In this document: in pieces, positions 16,563-24,461 of the stretch
Layout: every line of letters begins with the position of its first letter
How positions within the stretch are numbered: position 1 is the first letter of the stretch
Assembly (NCBI GenBank): GCA_019114385.1
Contig: DXFP01000025.1
Coordinates: 1-33,914, forward strand
DNA length: 33,914 bases
Direction: 5' to 3'
DNA from: Candidatus Ligilactobacillus excrementigallinarum
Lineage (GTDB): Bacteria; Bacillota; Bacilli; Lactobacillales; Lactobacillaceae
Notes under the pieces: generated by a model
Databases searched by the model: none
Told to the model about the DNA's origin: nothing
What the model saw: only the letters and a program-made list of their open reading frames with translations
Position numbers and translations under genes: made by a program

Positions 16563-17508
16563 TGATTAATTTCTGACCTGCCTTAATTCCTTGTCCCACA
16601 CCATTTAAATAAGCTGTAATTTCCATTTGAGGCTTTCCTGCTGGTTGCAAACGATTGATTTGATAAACTGTGCCATTTGCAGCAGCAACTTTTAATACAT
16701 GTTTTCCGCATTCAACCACAGTACCTGCACTTTGAGTTGTTGTTTCATTAAGAACATCAATATTCCATAATTTAGTCCGTTTACCATTAAAATCTTTAAA
16801 ATAAGCCCCTGGTGCAGGACGTAATGCTCTAATTTTCCAATCAAGTTGATGCGCAGTTTGTTCTAATGTAAGTTGTTCTTCTTCTGGTTTAATTGTAGGT
16901 GAAAAAACAACTTGAGCTTCATTTTGCTTAGTTGCAGTTGTTTTCCCAGCAATTAAATCCGGTAAAATTTCTAATAGTGTTTTCCGACCCAAATCACTCA
17001 TTTTTTCAAAAATCGTTCCTGCATCATCACTATTTGTAATTGGCATTGATGCTTGAGTAATAATATCACCAGCATCCATCTTCTTAACCATATAAATAAT
17101 TGAGACACCTGTTTCTTGATCACCATTCATAATTGCATATTGAATTGGTGCACCGCCGCGATATTTAGGCAACAATGAGCCATGCACATTGATTGCTCCA
17201 ATTTTTGCGGCATTAATTACTTTCATTGGTATAAATTGCCCAAAAGCTGCAGTAATAATTAAATCTGGATTCAAGGCAATTATTTGATCTGCTTCAGGAC
17301 TGCCACTAATTTTTTCTGGTTGCAATACTTCGATTTCATGTTCAACAGCAACTTTTTTTACTGGAGTTGGTGTCAAAATATGCTTTCGGCCTACTTTTCG
17401 ATCCGGTTGGGTAACTACAGCCTTTATAGTATATTCAGTTTCTTCAATTAATCCTTCTAAAATATTTGCAGCAAAAGCTGGAGTTCCCATAAATACTATT
17501 GATGTCAA
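16555..17508 (-). CDS. fmt: Methionyl-tRNA formyltransferase
   Basis: A 317-residue enzyme that formylates initiator Met-tRNA using 10-formyl-tetrahydrofolate. The catalytic region INVHGSLLPKYRGGAP holds the family Asn and His, and KKMDAGDI with the GDQETGVSI segment completes the active site. The C-terminal domain (about 210-310) binds tRNA. The start is TTG at 17506-17508 with GGAGG seven bases upstream, giving the usual MTSIVFMGTPAFA. It follows priA by 12 bases and overlaps rsmB. Confidence 0.97.
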   Translation of the reverse strand: MTSIVFMGTPAFAANILEGLIEETEYTIKAVVTQPDRKVGRKHILTPTPVKKVAVEHEIEVLQPEKISGSPEADQIIALNPDLIITAAFGQFIPMKVINAAKIGAINVHGSLLPKYRGGAPIQYAIMNGDQETGVSIIYMVKKMDAGDIITQASMPITNSDDAGTIFEKMSDLGRKTLLEILPDLIAGKTTATKQNEAQVVFSPTIKPEEEQLTLEQTAHQLDWKIRALRPAPGAYFKDFNGKRTKLWNIDVLNETTTQSAGTVVECGKHVLKVAAANGTVYQINRLQPAGKPQMEITAYLNGVGQGIKAGQKLINE

Positions 17509-17520
17509 TTAAATTCCTCC

Positions 17521-19941
17521 CTACATAAAGCTCAATGGATTACGATCAATACTTAATTGCAATCCTGAATGCTCTTCCTTTTGAACTTTAACCATTAAAT
17601 TTTGTAAATATTCTTCTAATTGCGGTTCATTCTTGTACTTGATAACTAGTTGATAATAGTAGCGGTTATTAATTCGTGCAATTGATTTGGGCGTAGGTCC
17701 TAAAATCAATGCATTTTTAGAAATCTGATTTAATAATTCGCCTTGTATTTGATACATTTTTTTAGCAGCACGATTTTCACTCCGGTCACTTGCCGTTATC
17801 TGAATTGTATAATAATAAGGCGGATAGCCGCCCTGATGACGAACATTCATCTCTTTTACAAAAAATTTTTCATAATCTTGATTTTTAGCATACTGAATCG
17901 CATAATGATCCGGATTAAAAGTCTGTACAATAACTTTTCCTTCTTTTTCAGCACGTCCTGCACGTCCACTTACTTGAGTAAGTAATTGAAAAGTTCGTTC
18001 ACTTGCACGAAAATCCGGTAATCCCAGTGACGTATCTGCATTTAATACTCCTACTAAAGTTACATTGGGAAAGTCTAAACCTTTAGCAATCATTTGAGTC
18101 CCTAACAAAATATCTGCTTGGTGCTCATCAAATTGTTTCAATAACTTTTCATGTGCACCTTTTCTAGAAGTCGTGTCAACATCCATTCGAATAATTCGAG
18201 CTTCTGGAAAAATTTCCTTTAGTTCATTTTCAACTTTTTGTGTGCCTGTTCCATAATAGCGAATTTTATCACTATGACAATGAGGACAAACTCGTGGAAC
18301 TGCTTCTTCATGGCCACAATAATGACACTTTAATGAGTTTGTATCGCGATGATAGGTTAATGAAATATCACAATTGGGACATTTAATAACCTCACCGCAT
18401 TCGCGACACATTAAAAACGACGCATACCCTCGACGATTAAGCATCAACACAATTTGTTCTTTTCGATCCAATTTTTGTTGAATTACATCACAAAGTTGGC
18501 GTGATAAATCTGGTCGAACAGCATCTGGCATCGCTTTTCTCATATCTACCAATTGAACTTCCGGTAATGGTCTTTGATTAATTCTTTCGGTTAAACGCAA
18601 CCAAGAATAAACACCTTTTTGGGCACGTGCTCGTGATTCCAAACTCGGAGTTGCACTTCCAAGTAAAACCGGACAATGATGATATTTTCCACGCCAAATT
18701 GCAACATCTCGGGCATGATAACGCGGCATATCTTCTTGTTTATAACTTGTTTCATGTTCTTCATCTATGATGATGACTCCTAAATTTTTCAATGGTGCAA
18801 AAATTGCAGAACGTGCCCCAACTACTACTTGAGCTTCTTGATTTTCAATCCGCCGCCACTCATCAAAACGTTCCCCTTCTGATAATGCACTGTGCAATAA
18901 TGCCACTTTATCTCCAAACCGTGCTTTAAATTGGCGAACAATTTGTGGAGTCAATGAAATTTCAGGAACCAACATTAATGCTGTTTTGCCTTTTGACAAT
19001 GCATATTGAATAATTTGCAAATAAACTTCTGTTTTACCGCTTCCTGTAACACCTTCAAGCAAAAATGGTTGAGATTGCTCTTGATCGATTGCTAGATCAA
19101 CTGCATCTGTCGCCTTTTGTTGAGCCAGAGTTAATTTTTTAGGCTGCGTCGGAGTAACCTTTGAAATATCAAATGGATTACGATATTTTTCAACTTCATA
19201 GCGTTTTAATATTTCATTTGCTGCGCCTTTTTTAATATCAGCCGCTGTAAAATTATTTTCTCGAGTAACATCTGCTTGAATAAATTCTTGATCATGATTT
19301 AAAATCAAAAAATCAACCAGACGTTTTTGTTTAACTGCTGATTTACGTAAACTTTGCTTATATTTTTTTAACTGATCAATCTCCATTGAAGCCTTGAAAG
19401 CCCACATTTTTTTGGAACGTGCTCGATTTTTAACTCGATAATCAATTCGAATTTTTTGTTTTGTACGTAATTTTTCTATTTGTTTTAACAACGCAACATC
19501 CATCTTAGCAGGAGCATAATCGATTTCAGTTTGACCTTCAAAGATTTTTTGCACTTCCGCATCGTTTTTATATGAAACGTTAGCAATTAATTTCTTTTCA
19601 TAAGAAACGCGCATTGCACTAGGTAACATCACCTGTAAACAGCGAACTTTAAATGCAAACGTTTGTTGAGCCATCCAATCAGCCATTGATAATGCTTCAG
19701 GACTTAAAACTGGTTCTAAATCCAATAAATCTTCAATCTCTTTAAGTTGATGTTCCTTAGTATAATCATTAGACAATTCAATAACAAAGCCTTGAATTTT
19801 TCGATTCCCATTCCCAAAGCTAACCACTACACGCATTCCAACTTTAATTAAGTTTTGTAATTTTTCTGGTACCTTATAAGTAAATGGGTGGTTAGTTTGC
19901 ATTGTAGGAACATCCACAATTACTTTTGCATATTGATTAAT
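17521..19941 (-). CDS. priA: PriA, primosomal replication-restart helicase (likely ATT start)
   Basis: PriA reloads the replisome at collapsed forks. Walker A is GVTGSGKTEVY, motif II DEEH, and eight zinc-binding cysteines lie in CRECGEVIKCPNC and the CHYC/CPHC pairs. The first standard in-frame start is GTG at 19915-19917 (798 residues), but it has no ribosome-binding site and loses the first strand of the DNA-binding domain. Eight codons upstream in frame encode NQYAKVIV, which restores the usual YAxVIVDVPTMQT start. The only plausible initiator there is ATT at 19939-19941, behind AGAGGAAGAG and overlapping the coaBC stop. I therefore prefer 806 residues from ATT. The gene itself is certain; the start is an inference. 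Confidence 0.9.
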   Translation of the reverse strand: MNQYAKVIVDVPTMQTNHPFTYKVPEKLQNLIKVGMRVVVSFGNGNRKIQGFVIELSNDYTKEHQLKEIEDLLDLEPVLSPEALSMADWMAQQTFAFKVRCLQVMLPSAMRVSYEKKLIANVSYKNDAEVQKIFEGQTEIDYAPAKMDVALLKQIEKLRTKQKIRIDYRVKNRARSKKMWAFKASMEIDQLKKYKQSLRKSAVKQKRLVDFLILNHDQEFIQADVTRENNFTAADIKKGAANEILKRYEVEKYRNPFDISKVTPTQPKKLTLAQQKATDAVDLAIDQEQSQPFLLEGVTGSGKTEVYLQIIQYALSKGKTALMLVPEISLTPQIVRQFKARFGDKVALLHSALSEGERFDEWRRIENQEAQVVVGARSAIFAPLKNLGVIIIDEEHETSYKQEDMPRYHARDVAIWRGKYHHCPVLLGSATPSLESRARAQKGVYSWLRLTERINQRPLPEVQLVDMRKAMPDAVRPDLSRQLCDVIQQKLDRKEQIVLMLNRRGYASFLMCRECGEVIKCPNCDISLTYHRDTNSLKCHYCGHEEAVPRVCPHCHSDKIRYYGTGTQKVENELKEIFPEARIIRMDVDTTSRKGAHEKLLKQFDEHQADILLGTQMIAKGLDFPNVTLVGVLNADTSLGLPDFRASERTFQLLTQVSGRAGRAEKEGKVIVQTFNPDHYAIQYAKNQDYEKFFVKEMNVRHQGGYPPYYYTIQITASDRSENRAAKKMYQIQGELLNQISKNALILGPTPKSIARINNRYYYQLVIKYKNEPQLEEYLQNLMVKVQKEEHSGLQLSIDRNPLSFM

Positions 19942-21154
19942 TTTGCTCTTCCTCTTTCTTAATTATAAGTTTAGCGGTCTCTTCAACAATTATCTCTGCA
20001 ATTTTTTGTTTCGACGTTTTAGCAATTTTCTGATTTGAATGATTTTTTTTAAATAATACAACTTCATTTTGGTCACTGCCAAAACCAATATCTTTACGCG
20101 AAACATCATTTGCTACTAATAAATCAATTTTTTTATCTGCAAATTCTGCAGCTGCATTTTCAACTAAATGATCTGTTTCTGCAGCAAATCCAACTAACAC
20201 TTGCTGTTTTTTCTGCTTATTTAATATCTTCAATAAATTAGGATTACGTTTTAAAGTTATTGTCACTTCATCGTTTTTTTGCGCCTTAATTTTTTGATTT
20301 GCAGCATTTTCTACATGGTAATCTGAAACTGCGGCCGCCATAATTAATGCATCGCAATGTTCAAAATTAACTTGCAATACCTGCGATAATTCATTAAAAG
20401 TTCGTATCTTAACAACATCTACATTCGTTGGTAAAGGTACTTTAGTCCTAGCCGCTACAAGCGTTACTTGAGCTCCTAATTTTTGGGCAGCTTTAGCAAT
20501 CTCAATTCCCATTTTTCCACTAGAGCGATTTCCAATATAACGGACTGGATCAATCGGTTCCTGGGTTCCACCAGCGGTTACAAGTATCTTTTTCCCCGCA
20601 AGAATTTGTTGAGATTGCTGGTTAGCATTTACCCATTTAAAAATCTCGGCTACCTCAGGCATTCTTCCTTTTCCAGAATAGCCTTCTGCAAGTAATCCAG
20701 TTGCTGGTTGTAAAATTTGATAACCATCTGCAGTTAATTGTTTTAAATTACGTTGGGTAGCCGGATTATCCCACATTTGGTCATTCATTGCTGGAACAAG
20801 CATCTTCATCTTATTGGTTGCAATTAAGGTACTTGTCACAATATCATCAGTAATTCCATTGGCTAATTTTCCGATTAAATTTGCAGTTGCTGGAGCAATC
20901 AGCGAAATATCTGCCCACTGCGCCATTTCGATATGTGGAATAAAATTATCATGTTGATACTCCTCTTCGAAATTTGTAACCACATGATTCTTTGACACAG
21001 TTGCTAGAGTCTCTGGTGTCACAAATCTTCGCGCATTAGCAGTCATCACCACTCGAACTTCGTCACCATTTTTTACAAATAATCGCACTAATTGTGGAAT
21101 TTTGTAACTGGCAATTCCTCCCGTTACATAAAGTGCAATTTTCCGTGAATTCAT
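19937..21154 (-). CDS. coaBC: CoaBC, phosphopantothenoylcysteine synthetase/decarboxylase
   Basis: A 405-residue two-domain enzyme performing two steps of coenzyme A synthesis. The N-terminal flavin-dependent decarboxylase (about 1-180) has GGIASYK, the catalytic histidine (H74, PHIEMAQWAD) and PAMNDQMW (121-128). The loop that normally contains a catalytic Cys reads LLAEGYSGKGRM, with Glu157 at the Cys position. The C-terminal CTP-dependent synthetase (about 190-400) shows GGTQEPIDPVRYIGNRSSG, AAAVSDY, KIKAQK and GFAAET. The ATG at 21152-21154 has AAAGGAG upstream. It heads the unit running to thiN and overlaps the proposed priA start. Confidence 0.95.
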   Translation of the reverse strand: MNSRKIALYVTGGIASYKIPQLVRLFVKNGDEVRVVMTANARRFVTPETLATVSKNHVVTNFEEEYQHDNFIPHIEMAQWADISLIAPATANLIGKLANGITDDIVTSTLIATNKMKMLVPAMNDQMWDNPATQRNLKQLTADGYQILQPATGLLAEGYSGKGRMPEVAEIFKWVNANQQSQQILAGKKILVTAGGTQEPIDPVRYIGNRSSGKMGIEIAKAAQKLGAQVTLVAARTKVPLPTNVDVVKIRTFNELSQVLQVNFEHCDALIMAAAVSDYHVENAANQKIKAQKNDEVTITLKRNPNLLKILNKQKKQQVLVGFAAETDHLVENAAAEFADKKIDLLVANDVSRKDIGFGSDQNEVVLFKKNHSNQKIAKTSKQKIAEIIVEETAKLIIKKEEEQN

Positions 21155-21189
21155 TCTGAGTTGCTCCTTTCATTTTCAAATACATTACT

Positions 21190-21195
21190 ATTATA
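21190..21195 (-). promoter_or_regulatory. Possible -10 of the coaBC operon
   Basis: A perfect TATAAT on the minus strand, 36 bases upstream of the coaBC start, is the best candidate for the promoter of the long downstream unit. No convincing -35 is present at 16-18 bases. Confidence 0.4.
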
Positions 21196-21254
21196 TACGA
21201 AAAAATAATTGAAAGACTATTAAAATCACAATCTATAAAATGACAAAAATGTAA

Positions 21255-21394
21255 AAAGTATACTATAAAGAATATGCCAAACGAATCACACAAGATTAGT
21301 TCGGTGATTTTTGAATTTATAAACATTTTCGTTTGTTTTGATATCCGATTACGCAGATATAGAAAAAGAGGCTGGACTTATGTCACAACCTCTT
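21255..21394 (+). repeat. Degenerate copy of the dispersed palindromic repeat
   Basis: This shares, in order and orientation, several blocks with 33786-33910: aaacgaat, ttcgg, tttttgaattta, tcgtttgtttt, ccgatta and atatagaaa. It ends in the 29-base terminal hairpin. The central stem has decayed: the pairing arms CAGGCATGT/ACATGCCTG of the better copies are not preserved. It occupies most of the coaBC-rpoZ gap. Confidence 0.7.
21366..21394 (-). terminator. Terminator of gmk-rpoZ (repeat terminal hairpin)
   Basis: This is the same 29-base hairpin sequence as 4473-4501. On the minus strand it is followed by TTTTTC, 25 bases after the rpoZ stop, in the position of a Rho-independent terminator. 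Confidence 0.7.
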
Positions 21395-21418
21395 GTGTAG
21401 TAATTCAAGTTAGTTTGA

Positions 21419-21619
21419 TTAATCTTCACCTTTAATCTTTAACTTGCCTGCTTCAACTTCTTCTAAAGCTTTACCAACACTTTTATCAGATTTGTATTCA
21501 TTCAATAATGGTAATGCTCCTGCATCCAATTCATGTGCACGTTTTGCAGCTAACATTACTAAAGAGTAACGTGAGTTAACATGTTCTAAAAGTTTATCAA
21601 CTGAAGGATATAAAATCAT
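21419..21619 (-). CDS. rpoZ: RNA polymerase omega subunit
   Basis: A 66-residue subunit that helps assemble and stabilise RNA polymerase by chaperoning the beta-prime subunit. The sequence [20 protein letters not shown] and [14 protein letters not shown] is the conserved omega core. The ATG at 21617-21619 has AGGAG about ten bases upstream. It follows gmk by 13 bases, the invariant gmk-rpoZ pairing of Firmicutes. Here it is cut off from the usual downstream coaBC-priA by a repeat-derived terminator and a 264-base gap. Confidence 0.96.
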   Translation of the reverse strand: MILYPSVDKLLEHVNSRYSLVMLAAKRAHELDAGALPLLNEYKSDKSVGKALEEVEAGKLKIKGED

Positions 21620-21632
21620 TTTCTCACATCTC

Positions 21633-22256
21633 CTATTCGTCTTTATCTAACCCTAATTGCTTCTTATAATCAGGCAAAAAGCGTTTTACACGCCAACGTT
21701 CAGCACGAATGATTGTTTGAATCTTCTCTGCTGCCTTTGGAACTTCGTCATTTACAACTGCATAGTCATAATTCTGCATCATTTCAATTTCGCCAACTGC
21801 TTTTTCCATCCGCTTATCAATCGTTTCTAAATCATCAGTTCCACGATTAATAATCCGTTGTCGTAATTCCATCAAATCTGGTGGCGTTAAAAAGATAAAA
21901 AGTCCATCTGGAACTTTTTCTCTGACCTGCATTGCACCTTTAACTTCAATTTCCAAGAAAACATCTTTTCCCTGATCAAGCATCTCATTTACATATTTTA
22001 ATGGCGTGCCATAGTAATTGTCAACATATTTAGCATATTCTAACATGCCGCCATTTTCGATTTCTTTTTCAAACTCTTCTTTTGAAACAAAGAAATAATC
22101 TTTACCATCAACTTCACCAGGACGCTTTTGCCGAGTAGTCATTGATACAGAATAATGGAAAGTATTATCTTTTTGTGAAAAAATTTCTTTTCTAACTGTC
22201 CCTTTGCCAACACCAGAAGGACCAGAAAGAACAATGAGCATTCCTCGTTTTGGCAT
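21633..22256 (-). CDS. gmk: Guanylate kinase
   Basis: A 207-residue kinase that converts GMP to GDP with ATP, supplying guanine nucleotides and recycling (p)ppGpp precursors. The P-loop is [10 protein letters not shown] (11-20). The GMP-binding region includes [22 protein letters not shown] and the [13 protein letters not shown] segment. The ATG at 22254-22256 has AGAGGAG seven bases upstream. It is followed by rpoZ and has a candidate promoter at 22288-22317. Confidence 0.97.
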   Translation of the reverse strand: MPKRGMLIVLSGPSGVGKGTVRKEIFSQKDNTFHYSVSMTTRQKRPGEVDGKDYFFVSKEEFEKEIENGGMLEYAKYVDNYYGTPLKYVNEMLDQGKDVFLEIEVKGAMQVREKVPDGLFIFLTPPDLMELRQRIINRGTDDLETIDKRMEKAVGEIEMMQNYDYAVVNDEVPKAAEKIQTIIRAERWRVKRFLPDYKKQLGLDKDE

Positions 22257-22287
22257 ATAAATTCTCCTCTAGGTTAATTTATATAAT

Positions 22288-22317
22288 ATTATCTCACTTT
22301 AAAGAATTAGATTTCAA
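22288..22317 (-). promoter_or_regulatory. Candidate promoter of gmk-rpoZ
   Basis: On the minus strand TTGAAA (22312-22317) and GATAAT (22288-22293) are separated by 18 bases, with a second AT-rich TATTAT/TATATAA block just downstream. It lies about 32 bases before the gmk start. Confidence 0.5.
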
Positions 22318-22420
22318 GTGTTATTATAATCTTTAGCTATTTTTCTAATGAAGCTTTCATTTTTCAATAAGAAAAAAACTGCTCGTATGTTGCAGAAACT
22401 CATTATGTGAACACGAAAAA

Positions 22421-22574
22421 AAGTTGTGACATAGAAGCCTTCATTTTATATCCGCATAATTGGGTCCCAAAACAAACAGGCATGTCCGTAAATTCAAAAA
22501 CCTCCGAATCAATCCTACATAATTCGTTCGTTTTTTTTCTTACAACATGCCTGTTTAGGGTGTTTTGTCACACC
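22421..22574 (-). repeat. Dispersed palindromic repeat, well-preserved copy
   Basis: Its reverse complement aligns with 33750-33910. Over about 125 bases of the core, identity by eye is close to 90 percent. The arms CAGGCATGT and ACATGCCTG are intact and enclose a further TGTAA/TTACG pairing. The variable bases cluster in the centre (loop) rather than in the stems. The terminal AAGAGG hairpin has degenerated here to AAAGTTGTGACATAGAAGCC. The gap 22257-22614 otherwise holds only the gmk promoter and AT-rich DNA; small frames in the repeat look non-coding. Confidence 0.85.
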
Positions 22575-22614
22575 TTCTCTATTCTATATTCAATCAAGTT
22601 CTAAAATTCAATAA

Positions 22615-23958
22615 TTAATACATTTCCAAATATTGATCACGTTCCCATTGAGAAACATTTTGCCGGTACGAATCCCATTCTAATGTCTTAGCTTCTACGA
22701 AATTATTATATAAATGTGAACCTAATGCATTCTGAATTACATCATCATTCTTCAACTCTTTTAAAGCGTTATGTAATGTAGAAGGCAAATCTTTAATTCC
22801 ATTTTCTTTACGTTCATTTTCATTCATTGCGTAAATGTTTCGATCAACAGAGGCAGCTGGTTCAATTTTATTTCTCAAACCATCTAATCCAGCTTCCAAA
22901 ATTGCAGCAATTGCCATATATGGATTTGCTGAAGGATCAACTGAACGTAATTCAAATCGCGTTCCTTGTTCTCGTGCCATTGGAACCCGAATTAATGGTG
23001 AACGGTTTCTACCTGACCATGCTACATAAACAGGAGCTTCAAAGCCTGGGACCAAACGCTTGTAAGAATTTACAGTTGGATTGGTAATCGCAGTAAAACT
23101 ACGCGCATGCTTTAATAACCCGCCTAAGAAATAGTAAGCAGATTGTGATAATTTTTGCTTCCCATCTTTATCATAAAAGACATTACCATTATTATTAAAA
23201 AGTGACATATTAATATGCATCCCAGAACCATTTACTTGAGCTAATGGTTTAGGCATAAAGGTTGCATGTAAACCATGCTTACGTGCTACAGTTTTAACTA
23301 CTAGTTTAAAGGTTTGAATATTATCACAAGCATGCAAAGCATCTTCATATTTAAAATCAACTTCATGTTGACCAGGAGCTACTTCATGGTGTGAAGCTTC
23401 TACATCAAAGCCCATTCTTTCTAATTCCAAAACAATTTCACGGCGACAATTTTCACCCATATCTACAGGTGCAAAATCAAAATAACTACCATTATCATTT
23501 AATTGAGTAGTTGGTTTTCCAGTTTCTGGATCTAATTTAAATAAGAAGAATTCAGGTTCAGGTCCAATATTAAAATCAGTAAATCCCTCTGCCTTCATTT
23601 CATCTAATATCCGAATTAAATTATTACGCGGATCTCCCATAAATGGTTTACGATCTGCAGTATACACTTCACAAATAATCCGTGCGACTTTTCCGTGTTC
23701 ACTACCCCATGGAAAAATCATCCAAGTTGACAAATCAGGATAAAGCCACATATCACTTTCTTCAATCCGCACAAATCCATCAATTGAAGAACCATCAAAC
23801 ATCAATTTATTATCTAATAATTTATCTAATTGACTAACCGGAACTTCAACATTTTTAATTGTGCCATATAAATCAGTGAACATTAACCGTAAGAATTGTA
23901 CATTCTCTTCTTTTGCCATACGCCGAATATCATCTTTGGTATAATCATGCTTAACCAT
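22615..23958 (-). CDS. glnA: Glutamine synthetase, type I
   Basis: A 447-residue enzyme that makes glutamine from glutamate, ammonia and ATP. It has the short GSI-alpha form of Firmicutes, without the adenylylation insert. Typical pieces are [14 protein letters not shown], the [16 protein letters not shown] active-site loop, [11 protein letters not shown] with metal-binding glutamates, [10 protein letters not shown], and the NRSPLIRVP and [16 protein letters not shown] segments. In this family the feedback-inhibited enzyme also activates GlnR. The ATG at 23956-23958 has AAGGAG upstream. It follows glnR by 25 bases with no room for another promoter, so the GlnR-controlled promoter upstream should drive both. 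Confidence 0.98.
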   Translation of the reverse strand: MVKHDYTKDDIRRMAKEENVQFLRLMFTDLYGTIKNVEVPVSQLDKLLDNKLMFDGSSIDGFVRIEESDMWLYPDLSTWMIFPWGSEHGKVARIICEVYTADRKPFMGDPRNNLIRILDEMKAEGFTDFNIGPEPEFFLFKLDPETGKPTTQLNDNGSYFDFAPVDMGENCRREIVLELERMGFDVEASHHEVAPGQHEVDFKYEDALHACDNIQTFKLVVKTVARKHGLHATFMPKPLAQVNGSGMHINMSLFNNNGNVFYDKDGKQKLSQSAYYFLGGLLKHARSFTAITNPTVNSYKRLVPGFEAPVYVAWSGRNRSPLIRVPMAREQGTRFELRSVDPSANPYMAIAAILEAGLDGLRNKIEPAASVDRNIYAMNENERKENGIKDLPSTLHNALKELKNDDVIQNALGSHLYNNFVEAKTLEWDSYRQNVSQWERDQYLEMY

Positions 23959-23983
23959 TTTAAAATAGACTCCTTAAAGTAAT

Positions 23984-24373
23984 TTAGAGATTCTTGTTGT
24001 TACGAATCGAAAGGTTTTGATCACGATTTAATCCGCCTACATTTACAAATTCATCATGTAAAATCCGTCGAACAGCATCATCAGACAGTGATTTTGCCAT
24101 TTTTTCTTTTCTTTTAGCTTCTTCTTTTGCCTGACGCTCGTAAATCTTTTTAATATCTGCCATATTATATCCATCAGCAAGATAATCTTTAATTTCTAGC
24201 AACTGATCGATATCATTTAACGAATACATTCGGCGATTTCCTTCGTTTCGCTCAGGAATCACCAACTTTTGCTCTTCGTAATACCGGATTTGACGCGCCG
24301 TTAAATCTGTCAATTTCATTACAGTACCAATCGGCAAAACCGCCAGCGAACGTCGTAATTCCTTTTCCTTCAT
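23984..24373 (-). CDS. glnR: GlnR, MerR-family nitrogen regulator
   Basis: A 129-residue repressor of nitrogen genes. A winged-helix MerR domain (about 12-80) contains LTDLTARQIRYYEEQKLV and GNRRMYSLNDIDQLLEI. The C-terminal tail (about 95-129) is the segment that in Bacillus GlnR is autoinhibitory and senses feedback-inhibited glutamine synthetase. The ATG at 24371-24373 follows GAGGAGGG. A perfect GlnR operator and a consensus promoter lie directly upstream, so the operon should repress itself when glutamine is plentiful. Confidence 0.97.
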   Translation of the reverse strand: MKEKELRRSLAVLPIGTVMKLTDLTARQIRYYEEQKLVIPERNEGNRRMYSLNDIDQLLEIKDYLADGYNMADIKKIYERQAKEEAKRKEKMAKSLSDDAVRRILHDEFVNVGGLNRDQNLSIRNNKNL

Positions 24374-24400
24374 AACAACCCTCCTCTCAATTCTTTGATA

Positions 24401-24429
24401 ATCATAACAATATACTACAAAGATGTCAA
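24401..24429 (-). promoter_or_regulatory. Promoter of glnR-glnA
   Basis: The minus strand has TTGACA (24424-24429), 17 bases, then TATGAT (24401-24406). This is the closest match to consensus in the window and is placed 28 bases before the glnR ATG. Confidence 0.85.
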
Positions 24430-24436
24430 CAATCCA

Positions 24437-24453
24437 TGTTATATTTTATTACA
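24437..24453 (-). promoter_or_regulatory. GlnR operator
   Basis: The 17 bases match the GlnR/TnrA consensus TGTNA-N7-TNACA exactly: TGTAA, seven A/T bases, TAACA. It sits seven bases upstream of the -35, just after the ynbB stop. This is direct sequence support for autoregulation by GlnR. Confidence 0.88.
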
Positions 24454-24461
24454 TGTATTGA

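Noticed and set aside
21063-21326. Minus-strand 87-codon open frame overlapping the coaBC start
   Set aside because: It combines decayed repeat, promoter DNA and the coaBC 5' end in another frame, with no supporting signals.
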